Shown here piece after piece: positions 43,845 to 52,213 of a DNA stretch of 64,000 nucleotides; within the stretch, counting starts at the first letter, position 1; each line of letters starts with the position of its first letter. The notes under the pieces are model-generated. The model was given only the letters and a program-made list of their open reading frames with translations. It had not been told where the DNA came from and did not search any database. The DNA comes from Bacillota bacterium (GTDB lineage Bacteria; Bacillota; Bacilli; Bacillales_A; Planococcaceae), in the NCBI GenBank assembly GCA_023405135.1, contig JAEXYZ010000119.1, positions 22,801 to 86,800 on the forward strand. Direction: 5' to 3'. Position numbers and translations under genes: made by a program.

Positions 43845-43862
43845 CTATTTGTGATACGGTTC
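43845..43862. repeat. att-like repeat 4: genuine rlmH 3' end
   Basis: CTATTTGTGATACGGTTC, the last five codons and stop of rlmH (GAA CCG TAT CAC AAA TAG). Reference copy for the three repeats to its left. Confidence 0.75.
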
Positions 43863-44324
43863 CCCCTTAATAATCCTAAAACTCCGGTAAATCTGCTCTA
43901 CCAATACCAATTTCATTAACTGATGGGGTAATGTCATTTTGCCGAAACTCAATTTCTCATCCGCGCGTCGTAGCACATCCTCATGCAGTCCTAATGATCC
44001 ACCGATAACAAATATGACTTTGCTTGTGCCGTATGTCATCAGTGATTCTAACCCAGCAGCTAGTTCCTCTGAGGATTTCATTTTGCCATCAATGGCAAGT
44101 GCAATGACATGCATGCCATCATTGATCTTCGATAATATTCGTTCTCCCTCTTTGCGCTTTACGATTTCCATTTCGGCATCGCTTAACTGCTCAGGAGCTT
44201 TTTCGTCGGGTACTTCAACCAACTCAATTTTTGCGTAAGCAGTTAAACGTTTTGCATATTCATCTATACCCATCTTTAAATACTTCTCTTTTAACTTTCC
44301 GACCGAAATGATTGTGATATTCAC
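43845..44324 (-). CDS. rlmH: 23S rRNA (pseudouridine-1915-N3)-methyltransferase
   Basis: SPOUT-fold methyltransferase acting on 70S ribosomes at helix 69. 159 residues starting MNITIISVGKLKEKYLKMG, with FVIGGSLGLHEDVL (SAM knot region) and the C-terminal KMTLPHQLMKLVLVEQIYR and GEPYHK. Known as orfX in staphylococci, where SCC elements insert at its 3' end; see the att-like repeats next to it. B. subtilis name yydA. Confidence 0.97.
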   Translation of the reverse strand: MNITIISVGKLKEKYLKMGIDEYAKRLTAYAKIELVEVPDEKAPEQLSDAEMEIVKRKEGERILSKINDGMHVIALAIDGKMKSSEELAAGLESLMTYGTSKVIFVIGGSLGLHEDVLRRADEKLSFGKMTLPHQLMKLVLVEQIYRSFRIIKGEPYHK

Positions 44325-44414
44325 AACTTATCCACCTTTACAATTCGTTTACAAACAAATTATCCACAGAAGTTATACACATATCCACACCGCTATTCTA
44401 TATATTGTGTAAAG

Positions 44415-44579
44415 TTATTTACTTGATACAACATATGTTGCATACTCTTCACAGTAAGAACATTTTGTGGATAACTTTTCTTCATCATTTAAAATATCCA
44501 TAATTGGATACTCTTCAGTTTCAGCTACTACCATGTCTAAAGCATGATTTATATGGGTTTCACAGCTATATGTTTTCAT
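44415..44579 (-). CDS. Small CxxH/CxxC protein
   Basis: 54 residues, MKTYSCETHINHALDMV at the start and KCSYCEEYATYVV near the end, so a CxxH pair (Cys6-Glu-Thr-His9) and a CxxC pair that could hold one zinc ion. This matches the short CxxH/CxxC protein family found beside rlmH/htrA in Bacillus; function unknown. AAGGAG ribosome site 10 nt before the ATG. Lies in the middle of the DnaA-box cluster. Confidence 0.88.
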   Translation of the reverse strand: MKTYSCETHINHALDMVVAETEEYPIMDILNDEEKLSTKCSYCEEYATYVVSSK

Positions 44580-44659
44580 TTTTTATCGTCTCCTTAATTT
44601 CTGAAATTTCCACAAACTTATTCACAATTCCCCCTATGTTATCCACAAACCATTGTAAC

Positions 44660-44704
44660 AAACAAAAAACGGGTAGGAAAGAAAAGGATTTTCTTCCACT
44701 ACCC
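44660..44704 (-). terminator. htrA terminator
   Basis: GGGTAG / CTACCC with an inner GGAAA.. / ..TTCC stem containing one bulge; the minus strand then reads GTTTTTTG. It lies between the htrA-like stop and the CxxH/CxxC gene. Confidence 0.75.
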
Positions 44705-44746
44705 ATTGTGTTTATCTTTTGTTAATAACCTTAAGTTATCCACAAC

Positions 44747-46033
44747 TTATACAGTTGTTCCTTCTGTTAATTTTAACTCTAGATTTACTAACTTACCTTG
44801 TCTATATACTTTAACCTTTAATGTAGAACCAATATCAGTTTCATTATATAAATATTGTCGTAAATCAATGGAGTTTTCTATTTTATGACCATCCAATTCT
44901 ACAATTACATCATATTGTTCCATACCCGCATTATCTGCTGCAGAACCTTGCACTACTTCTGAAACAACTACACCTGTAGTTACTTCTTCTGGTAAGCGTA
45001 ATGTTTGTTTTTGATAAAATGCAGGTACATCTGTTAAATCTAATAAACCAATACCCATTGTAGGTCGTTTAACTTCACCGTTTTTCTCTAGCTCTTCAAT
45101 AATTGGAATAACTGTGTTAATTGGAATAGAGAATCCTAACCCTTCAATTGTGTCTTGAGCTATTTTCATTGAATTAATCCCGATTAACTCTCCAGCAATG
45201 TTAATTAATGCTCCCCCGCTATTTCCTGGATTGATGGCTGCATCTGTTTGTAATACTTCTGTTTCCCAATCTTCATAGCCGTCTGCGTTAAGATCCACTG
45301 GTACTGCACGATCTGTACCAGAGATTACCCCTGTTGTTACAGAACCATAGAAATCTAAACCAAGTGGGTTCCCAATGGCAATAACAGATTCACCTTGTTT
45401 TAATACATCAGAGTCTCCAAATTTTGCTACTGTATCGACTTTTTTGCTGCTAATTGAAACAACAGCTAAATCCGTCCAAATATCACTACCAACTAATTCC
45501 GCTTCTTCCTTTGAACCGTCAGCTAGTGTTACTTCAAGTTGTTTAGCTCCTTCAACTACATGGTAATTTGTCACCACAAAAGCTTTGTCACCCTCGATTT
45601 TATAAATTACGCCAGATCCACTCCCAGCCTCCTGTGTACCTGATTGTTGATTCCAAAAGTCTGTTACCTCTTGGATATTTGTAATTCCGACAACAGCTTT
45701 CGATACCTTTTCTACAGCTTTTGTAACATCAGTTGTAACCTCGGTTGCTGTTTGTGTAATCGTTGTCCCTGTATTTCGCTCTACATTGTTGTCAGAGCTA
45801 TTAGGAAGCTGACCAACCATCGACGGTAGTAGTAGCCAAATAATTAGGGCACCGACGATAGCACCGATAAGACCACTTACAAAGTAGCCAGCCTTGCTTC
45901 CACCTTTTTTATTAGAACGTCTTATATTTTCTTCCTCTTGCTCTCGTTTTAAACGTTCTTGTAATGGCGAGTAAGAGCTTACGGATTCATTGTCGTCATG
46001 TTGTTTATTTTCATCATCATTATAATAACTCAT
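44747..46033 (-). CDS. htrC: HtrA-type membrane serine protease with PDZ domain
   Basis: 428 residues: cytoplasmic charged N-terminus, one membrane helix (about 49-70), trypsin-like S1C domain with triad His158 (TNYHVV), Asp188 (TDLAVV) and Ser272 (NPGNSGGAL), and a PDZ domain from about 325. It degrades or refolds damaged envelope proteins. At the end of the walRK locus the B. subtilis paralogue is HtrC (YyxA), which supports the name. Own terminator downstream, separate from the wal operon terminator upstream. Confidence 0.93.
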   Translation of the reverse strand: MSYYNDDENKQHDDNESVSSYSPLQERLKREQEEENIRRSNKKGGSKAGYFVSGLIGAIVGALIIWLLLPSMVGQLPNSSDNNVERNTGTTITQTATEVTTDVTKAVEKVSKAVVGITNIQEVTDFWNQQSGTQEAGSGSGVIYKIEGDKAFVVTNYHVVEGAKQLEVTLADGSKEEAELVGSDIWTDLAVVSISSKKVDTVAKFGDSDVLKQGESVIAIGNPLGLDFYGSVTTGVISGTDRAVPVDLNADGYEDWETEVLQTDAAINPGNSGGALINIAGELIGINSMKIAQDTIEGLGFSIPINTVIPIIEELEKNGEVKRPTMGIGLLDLTDVPAFYQKQTLRLPEEVTTGVVVSEVVQGSAADNAGMEQYDVIVELDGHKIENSIDLRQYLYNETDIGSTLKVKVYRQGKLVNLELKLTEGTTV

Positions 46034-46117
46034 ACATTATCCATCCTTTCGTCCTCTTGTTGTCATTATGATACAATGTGAACATTAAAATTACATGAAA
46101 ATGAAATAAAACAAAAT

Positions 46118-46159
46118 TAAAAAAAGAAGGGATGACAAAAAAATTGTCATTCCTTCTTT
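46118..46159 (-). terminator. walRKHIJ operon terminator
   Basis: AAAGAAGGGATGACAA / TTGTCATTCCTTCTTT (one wobble) around a 5-nt loop; minus strand then TTTTTT. Separates walJ from htrC. Confidence 0.88.
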
Positions 46160-46169
46160 TACTTGAACA

Positions 46170-46958
46170 TTACACCGTAACAAGCATAGTCGGTTTTTCT
46201 GCATCTGTATCATGTAAATGTACATATTCGCCTGCGATAATACCACATGACTGTAATGTTTGAGTGACACTCATACGAGCTAGTTCTTTCATATTATTAT
46301 CTTTACTTAAATGGGATAAGTAAATTTGAGTTGGCTTTTCAAAAACGACTTCACTCATTGCAACAGCAGCGTCTTCGTTAGAAACATGTCCCACATCACT
46401 TAATATACGTCGTTTAACAGACCATGGATAACGACCCATTTGAAGCATGCCGATATCATGATTACTTTCAAAAACAAAGGAATCTGCCCCACGGATAATA
46501 CCTTTCATCCGATCACTAACATATCCTGTATCTGTAATAATGACTAGCTTACGATCATTTTCATGAAAAGCATAAAACATTGGATCGGCTGCATCATGAG
46601 AAACAGCAAAAGACTCAATATTTAATGAACCAAATGATTGAACAGTCTCCATATTAAATAAAAAGCGTTGGTCTTCTGGAATCTTCCCGACATGCTCTCC
46701 CATAGCAAGCCATGTTTTTTCATTTGCAAAAATCGGAACCTTGTATTTTCGAGCAACTACACCTAGGCCCTTTATATGATCACTATGTTCATGTGTGACT
46801 AAAATTCCTGATAAGTTGTTCATATCGCGACCTATTTTAGCAAACAGTTGCTCCATTTTTTTGCCACTTAATCCGACATCAACTAAAAATGCATGTTCAT
46901 CATTTTCAACATAAATTGCATTTCCAGTACTGCCACTCGCTAAAACACTAAATCGCAT
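46170..46958 (-). CDS. walJ: WalJ metallo-beta-lactamase-fold hydrolase
   Basis: 262 residues, MBL fold with the metal motif THEHSDHIKGL (HxHxDH), SHDAADPM and the later SHLSKDNN. In B. subtilis (YycJ) it is the last gene of the wal operon and has been linked to coordination of cell division and DNA replication, possibly as a 5'-exonuclease. Starts MRFSVLASGSTGNA. 11 bp after walI. Confidence 0.93.
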   Translation of the reverse strand: MRFSVLASGSTGNAIYVENDEHAFLVDVGLSGKKMEQLFAKIGRDMNNLSGILVTHEHSDHIKGLGVVARKYKVPIFANEKTWLAMGEHVGKIPEDQRFLFNMETVQSFGSLNIESFAVSHDAADPMFYAFHENDRKLVIITDTGYVSDRMKGIIRGADSFVFESNHDIGMLQMGRYPWSVKRRILSDVGHVSNEDAAVAMSEVVFEKPTQIYLSHLSKDNNMKELARMSVTQTLQSCGIIAGEYVHLHDTDAEKPTMLVTV

Positions 46959-46969
46959 AAAATAACTCC

Positions 46970-47851
46970 CTATTCTATATCTACTTCTTTTTTAGCTTCT
47001 TTTATTTCTTCAGCTTCAAGAGCTTCATCCACTTCATTTTCAATCTCTTCAACTTTTGATGAATCTGATTGAACATCAATTACTTTTCCTTCAACGGCAT
47101 TTACAAAATATTCCTCAGTACTTTTATCTGCCGTTTTTACTTGAACTTCCCATGTAGGAACAAACACTTGAGTTTGAGTTAATGGGATAAGGGTTGAATA
47201 TCCTAGTTTCATATCTGTAATACGAGAATCCGGCTTTAACATCCCTTTTGCGTAAAGAGCTTGAATTACTTGCACCGGTGTTAAAAGAGCTTCCTCTTCC
47301 TCATACTCTTCTATTTTCTCTAAAATAGTTTGTTCATACATTACAATTTCGTTTTCTTCGTTCCAATAAACTGTTAAGACAGCATTAATATTATAATAGA
47401 TTGTACGATTATTTATACTTTGGAAGAAGGTAGCTCTTCGATTTTCTTCATCAACTTTCCACAATGAATAAGTCGTTCCATTATAAATAAATTGCTTTAA
47501 AAATTCGTTAAAACTTGTCCCTTCCAATGTATCTGGAATTTTAACAGGTTCTCTTAGTTGAACTATAAGTTTATTTTTATTTGCTACTGTCGATTTCTGA
47601 ACATTTTGAAGCGGTATTTTTTCCTCCTCAAAATTCTTTACCTTACCTGAAATATATGCCGCTTTTTCTACATTCGATGGCAATACGCCATAGGTAATAT
47701 TATCATCTTTTAAACGAGCTTCAATATTCTTTTCACCTAATATTGGAACTTGTTTTGCTTCTGTAAGTCGATTTAAATAAAGCGAGTATAGGAATACATC
47801 CAGAATTAGAAATACGACGATGAATATAGATTTTGATTTACTCCAATCCAT
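46970..47851 (-). CDS. walI: WalI, negative regulator of WalK
   Basis: 293 residues: short cytoplasmic N-terminus, one membrane helix (about 7-24) and an extracytoplasmic domain of the YycH/YycI fold, then an acidic tail (EEIENEVDEALEAEEIKE). With WalH it contacts WalK in the membrane and lowers its activity. Overlaps walH by 14 nt; TAGGAGG ribosome site. Confidence 0.9.
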   Translation of the reverse strand: MDWSKSKSIFIVVFLILDVFLYSLYLNRLTEAKQVPILGEKNIEARLKDDNITYGVLPSNVEKAAYISGKVKNFEEEKIPLQNVQKSTVANKNKLIVQLREPVKIPDTLEGTSFNEFLKQFIYNGTTYSLWKVDEENRRATFFQSINNRTIYYNINAVLTVYWNEENEIVMYEQTILEKIEEYEEEEALLTPVQVIQALYAKGMLKPDSRITDMKLGYSTLIPLTQTQVFVPTWEVQVKTADKSTEEYFVNAVEGKVIDVQSDSSKVEEIENEVDEALEAEEIKEAKKEVDIE

Positions 47852-49148
47852 ACTCAGATCCTCCTAATGATTCCGTCGTTATTTGTGTCCAACTGCCATG
47901 ATTAATCGTAAACCAACATGGTTCTAATGTATATAAAAGTTCATTTTCATTTTTCTTTAAATAATATCCAACAACAATGTTTTCAATTTCATTTAAATCT
48001 GGAATTGATTGAATTATTTCAGCTCCAGAAGGTAATGTTCGAATAGATTTTTCAGAAGTAATATCCATTTCGAGTAAATAATATGGTCTTTTATATCTGA
48101 AGATTTGTTTATCTCCCCAAATCGTTGTAATTCGGGTAGATGTTACATTACTGAATACAGGAAGCCCTTCTAAAAATAATTGATATTCTGTAATATGGGT
48201 CCGTGCATTCATATATGCATAGCGGAAATCCCCTGTTAAACCTCCATGATCATTAATGAAATCAAAGCTATCTTGTAATAAAATTGATTCCTTTATTTCA
48301 CCAATACTTTCTGATGTAGGGTAGACATAATTTAATGTCTTCGTATTAGTGTCTGAGGTCATAAAGGCCATGCTGGAAGTATATTTGGCCGAATTTACAC
48401 TTTCAATACTTTTTTTAACAATATTCGGGTCATTAAACAAAAGCTGTTTAAATTTATCCGGTGAAATTTTATCAATATAATACGTATACTGTACTACTTC
48501 TATTGGATCGACTGGGATGTATAAGGATAATTTATCATCTCTTTTAATTTCTTCGTACGGCACAGCTTGACGAACAGCTTCCTTAAATGTTGCATTAAAA
48601 TGTTCATCGCTAAGTGCAACCTCTGTACTGTAAAGTGTACGGTTCTTTTCGCTAACAAACAAAAGCTGTAGATTACGAGTTTGATTGAATTTACTCCAAT
48701 CAATAATTAAAGATTTAAATGACACCTCAGGTAACTCACTTTGTGCAAATTCTAAAACCGAACGAAATGTATTAATAGGTACTTCAGCGGAGAAGGAAAG
48801 TGTCATCCGATCATTTGTACGAATCATAGAATTGATCTTTTCTTCGGTTAAATTACTTTGAACAAACCTTAATTCTGAAGCTGTTAAATTAGAAAAAGTC
48901 GTCATCAAATCTTCTATTACAGAATCATTAATAGTTCCTGACAAACTTTCATTTTCATTCACTAATACTCGATACGGCTTCAAAACTTGGCGAAGTTCCT
49001 TCTGATCACCTACTGTAATTTGTTTCACTTGTGAGTCTTCAATTACTTGATAAGGTGGTGTATAGCTCCAAATTGAAAACGTTAAAATCATACTTAAAAT
49101 AACTAGGAGTAAAAGAAACGCAGATTTTAAAGGTTCAACATATTTCAC
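47838..49148 (-). CDS. walH: WalH, negative regulator of WalK
   Basis: About 436 residues with an N-terminal membrane helix (about 9-26) and a large extracytoplasmic domain of the YycH family. GTG at 49148 overlaps the walK stop in a GTGA join and is preceded by GGGTG; the slightly longer frame from TTG at 49154 is less likely. Acts with WalI on WalK. The C-terminal part shows the tandem repeat-like LLYTLEPCWF segment known in the family. Confidence 0.9.
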   Translation of the reverse strand: MKYVEPLKSAFLLLLVILSMILTFSIWSYTPPYQVIEDSQVKQITVGDQKELRQVLKPYRVLVNENESLSGTINDSVIEDLMTTFSNLTASELRFVQSNLTEEKINSMIRTNDRMTLSFSAEVPINTFRSVLEFAQSELPEVSFKSLIIDWSKFNQTRNLQLLFVSEKNRTLYSTEVALSDEHFNATFKEAVRQAVPYEEIKRDDKLSLYIPVDPIEVVQYTYYIDKISPDKFKQLLFNDPNIVKKSIESVNSAKYTSSMAFMTSDTNTKTLNYVYPTSESIGEIKESILLQDSFDFINDHGGLTGDFRYAYMNARTHITEYQLFLEGLPVFSNVTSTRITTIWGDKQIFRYKRPYYLLEMDITSEKSIRTLPSGAEIIQSIPDLNEIENIVVGYYLKKNENELLYTLEPCWFTINHGSWTQITTESLGGSEYGLE

Positions 49149-50980
49149 TCCCAATCACCCGCCTCGTCTAATTCATATGGCAATGTGAAGAAAATTGTCG
49201 TCCCTACTCCTTCCTCACTTTCTGCCCAAATTCTACCGCCGTGTGCTTCAATCATTTCCTTAGCAATAGCTAGACCTAAGCCTGTCCCCCCCATTGCTCT
49301 TGAACGGGCACGGTCGACCCGATAAAATCGGTCAAAAATTCTACTTACGTTTTCTTTAGGAATACCCATCCCATCATCTGAAACCATCACTTTTAACATA
49401 TTATCTTGAACAGTAAAACCAAATCGAATATTTCCTCCATCAGGTGAATACTTTAATGCGTTAGAAATAATATTATCGATTACTTGTGTAAGTTTATCTG
49501 TATCTATATCTACAAAATAGGATACTTCAGGAATGTAGCGTATGAACTTCACATTTTGAGATTTAGACATTTCGAAACGATCTATAATACGATTGAAAAA
49601 TTTATTAAACTCAACAAAGTCCTTATTTAATTTATAATCTCGACTATCCATTTTTGATAATTGTAATAAATCATTTACAAGACGAATCATACGCTCTGTT
49701 TCTGTTTGAGTTACATTTAAAAATGTTGGCGCAATTGCCTCATCTCTCCATGCTCCATCAGCAAGAGCCTCTAAATAACTTCGCATTGTCGTCAGTGGTG
49801 TACGTAATTCGTGTGAAACATTCGCAACAAATTCTCGTCGTTCCATTTCGATCTTTTCTTGCTCTGTAATATCATGCAGTACTGTAATTAAACCGTTCAC
49901 AAATCCTGTTTCTTTTTGTATAACGGAAAAATTAGCGCGCAGTATGAAAGGTTTCTCCTGTGTACTGTAATTTAAATTAATTGATTCCTTCATATGAATT
50001 AAATCTTCAAAACTATACGCCTGGTCAAGACCAAGTACAGCGGCAATCGGTCGACCTAAAGTTGTTTCACGTGTAACATTTAAAAAATTTAGAGCTGGAT
50101 CATTAATTAAAATTATCTTTCCTTTTCGATCGGTTGCAATTACTCCATCCGTCATATTACTCAATACTGATGCTAATTTTCTTCGTTCTGCTTCTGTTGT
50201 TGACTGAGCCTCTTGTAAACGATTTGTTAAATGGTTAAATGCAATTGCAAGCTGTCCAATTTCATCATTGCCGTAAACCCGAACTTTCCTTGAGAAGTTC
50301 CCTCTAGACATCGCCTGTGCTTGTCTACGCATGTCTAATATTGGTTTTGTAATCGTTTTAGCAATCAATATACCTAGAATAATTGTAATTGCAAGTGATA
50401 TTGCCGTTCCTACAGCGAAAATCCCGTTAATATCACTCATTTGTTCAAAAACTTTTTCAATATTTGATTCGATATAAATTGACCCAATCACTTCACCATT
50501 TGGACCAATTGCATCAAAAATTGGTGTCGCTAATATCCAAACTCTTTTTCTCGTATCAGGATCTAATGCAATTTCGTCTAAATACGTTTCAGCTGATATC
50601 GATTTTGTGATAATATCATCATTAAATCTTTGCCCTACGATGGATTGATTATCAACATCGGAGGTTGCTAGCACCTTATTTCTACTATCCGAAACACGAA
50701 TTTCATTAATATCACTCGTTGTAAATTCTCGTAAAATTAAACTTAAGCTTTGTTCTAATGTCGGTGCCGTTTCATCGCGTTCTTTCAACATCTCTTCCCG
50801 AATACTATATTGAACTAAATCAATTCGTTGAATGATTGATTCTTGGAAGTTTGTTTTTAAATTCTCTTCTAAATTAGATGAAAAATATAGCCCAATAATT
50901 TGCAATGCAATAATAATGAGCAATACATAGATTAATACGATTTTTACGTGGATTGACTTAAAAAAGCTAACTTTATGCAT
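49145..50980 (-). CDS. walK: WalK sensor histidine kinase
   Basis: Essential kinase controlling cell-wall metabolism. 611 residues: TM1 about 13-32, extracytoplasmic PDC/Cache-like domain 33-184, TM2 about 185-207, HAMP about 208-260 (NDEIGQLAIAFNHL), PAS about 265-375, HisKA with phospho-acceptor His390 (ANVSHELRTPLTTM), and HATPase (NALKYSPDGG, DDGMGIP, GTGLGLAI). Follows walR by 5 bp. The cytoplasmic PAS domain, which binds zinc in some relatives, is present. Confidence 0.97.
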   Translation of the reverse strand: MHKVSFFKSIHVKIVLIYVLLIIIALQIIGLYFSSNLEENLKTNFQESIIQRIDLVQYSIREEMLKERDETAPTLEQSLSLILREFTTSDINEIRVSDSRNKVLATSDVDNQSIVGQRFNDDIITKSISAETYLDEIALDPDTRKRVWILATPIFDAIGPNGEVIGSIYIESNIEKVFEQMSDINGIFAVGTAISLAITIILGILIAKTITKPILDMRRQAQAMSRGNFSRKVRVYGNDEIGQLAIAFNHLTNRLQEAQSTTEAERRKLASVLSNMTDGVIATDRKGKIILINDPALNFLNVTRETTLGRPIAAVLGLDQAYSFEDLIHMKESINLNYSTQEKPFILRANFSVIQKETGFVNGLITVLHDITEQEKIEMERREFVANVSHELRTPLTTMRSYLEALADGAWRDEAIAPTFLNVTQTETERMIRLVNDLLQLSKMDSRDYKLNKDFVEFNKFFNRIIDRFEMSKSQNVKFIRYIPEVSYFVDIDTDKLTQVIDNIISNALKYSPDGGNIRFGFTVQDNMLKVMVSDDGMGIPKENVSRIFDRFYRVDRARSRAMGGTGLGLAIAKEMIEAHGGRIWAESEEGVGTTIFFTLPYELDEAGDWE

Positions 50981-50985
50981 TCATA

Positions 50986-51696
50986 CTACTCCTGTTCAGG
51001 ATTTCGTAAATAATAACCTACACCACGACGCGTCACAATCCAGTTTGGATGACTTGGGTTATCTTCTATTTTTTCACGTAGACGTCGAATTGTTACGTCT
51101 ACAGTACGTACATCTCCGAAATAATCATAGCCCCATACTGTTTGAAGTAAATGCTCCCGTGTCATTACTTGACCAATATGCTTTGCTAAATAATGCAATA
51201 GTTCAAACTCACGATGAGTAAGTTCGATTGCCTCGCCACGTTTTAAAACTAAATATGCTTCAGGTTGAATAATCAACGCTCCTACAGTAATGTCATTTGT
51301 TTCATCTTTTGTTTCTTCAACTTGGGCTGAAGCTTTTAGTCTACGCATGTTCGCTTTAACACGTGCAATTAACTCTCGTGTACTAAAGGGTTTTGTAACG
51401 TAGTCATCAGCACCCATTTCAAGACCAAGCACTTTATCAATTTCAGATCCTTTTGCAGTTAACATAATAATAGGGAAGTCATATTTTTTTCTTACTTCGC
51501 GGCAAACTTCCATACCATCTCTTTTAGGTAACATAATATCAAGTAGCATTAAATCAGGTTGCTGCTCTTCGATTTTTTCTAAAGCCTCATCCCCATCGTA
51601 AGCGCAAATGACATGATACCCTTCCTTTACTAAATTGAATTGCAAAATATCTGCAATTGGTTTTTCATCATCAACAACTAAAATTGTTTTTGTCAT
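50986..51696 (-). CDS. walR: WalR response regulator
   Basis: Essential OmpR-type regulator of autolysins and wall synthesis. 236 residues: receiver with acidic pair DDEKP, phospho-acceptor Asp53 (LMLLDIMLPKRDG) and Lys in VTKPF; winged helix C-terminal domain ending TVDVTIRRLREKIED and RGVGYYLR. ATG at 51696 has AAGGAG 9 nt upstream; a longer frame from 51720 has no site. First gene of walRKHIJ. Confidence 0.97.
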   Translation of the reverse strand: MTKTILVVDDEKPIADILQFNLVKEGYHVICAYDGDEALEKIEEQQPDLMLLDIMLPKRDGMEVCREVRKKYDFPIIMLTAKGSEIDKVLGLEMGADDYVTKPFSTRELIARVKANMRRLKASAQVEETKDETNDITVGALIIQPEAYLVLKRGEAIELTHREFELLHYLAKHIGQVMTREHLLQTVWGYDYFGDVRTVDVTIRRLREKIEDNPSHPNWIVTRRGVGYYLRNPEQE

Positions 51697-52065
51697 ACTT
51701 TTTTTCTCCTTTTTCTTCAATCTATCTATCGTTCAAGTAAATTAAATTCAGTCATATATTATTAACTCTATCATGCTTAAACAAGCAATGCATTATTCAG
51801 TTACGTTACATTATATCAAACTAAATGACGTAACGAGAAAGACAAAGGTGCCCCTAGGGGAATTATTCCTTAAAATATGTGAAAACAGTGCCATTACAAG
51901 TGATTATATTTTCTGGGAAATAATTCGACAAATTTTGTACATAAAAAACTATGGGCTCTCTATCAGAGCTTTGTCTAAAACAATAAGTTTAGCCTACATT
52001 CCTACTATGAGCATGCATTTAATTAATTCCTTAAGTTCAATTTTGAAATCTCATAAGGTTAGTTT

Positions 52066-52114
52066 TAAAAATAAAAAGGATACACCCCAATTAAGGCATT
52101 TGGGATACATCCTT
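52066..52114 (-). terminator. Second terminator after the M23 peptidase gene
   Basis: AAGGAT..CCCAA / TTGGG..ATCCTT stem (52076-52114) followed on the minus strand by TTTTTATTTTT. Confidence 0.7.
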
Positions 52115-52165
52115 AGCGACAAGGTATTCGCAGCAGTGATCCTGCTTAAAGTATAAGAAATTTAA

Positions 52166-52202
52166 TGGCTGTCCTGTAAGCGTATAGCTTATGAGACAGC
52201 CA
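52166..52202 (-). terminator. First terminator after the M23 peptidase gene
   Basis: TGGCTGTC / GACAGCCA with an inner TAAGC / GCTTA stem; only a short T stretch follows on the minus strand. Confidence 0.6.
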
Positions 52203-52213
52203 CTTAAATATTA

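Larger units (their letters stand above)
40688..43862. mobile_element. Tandem SCC-like cassettes stacked at the rlmH 3' end
   Basis: Four copies of an 18-bp core that encodes EPYHK-stop when read with rlmH (40688, 41995, 42367, and the true rlmH end at 43845) divide this stretch into three short cassettes: MntA/HepT plus a small protein (1.3 kb), a 0.35-kb remnant, and MarR-rhodanese-EVE (1.5 kb). Staphylococcal SCC elements insert at exactly this place in rlmH and leave the same kind of direct repeats. No serine recombinase (ccr) is visible, so the cassettes would be mobilised in trans or be fixed remnants. The SCC relationship is inference. Confidence 0.65.
44328..44744. promoter_or_regulatory. 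DnaA-box cluster
   Basis: Six exact TTATNCACA boxes in about 420 bp: 44360, 44373, 44466 (minus), 44618, 44639, 44736; two one-mismatch copies at 44328 and 44381. Such density is far above chance. B. subtilis has oriC-proximal DnaA-box clusters, one of them beside yydA (rlmH) as I recall, that titrate DnaA and restrain initiation. The cluster surrounds the small CxxH/CxxC gene. Confidence 0.85.
51697..52213. other. Gap between walR and the M23 peptidase gene
   Basis: About 515 bp. It holds the wal operon promoter region on the minus strand (a TATAAT-like box about 110 bp before walR) and two hairpins terminating the peptidase gene (52066-52114 and 52166-52202). A 127-codon plus-strand frame here is judged spurious because it crosses the minus-strand terminators and lacks a ribosome site. 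Confidence 0.55.

Noticed and set aside
51773..52156. 127-codon plus-strand frame between walR and the M23 gene
   Set aside because: No ribosome site, no family resemblance, and it crosses two minus-strand terminators.
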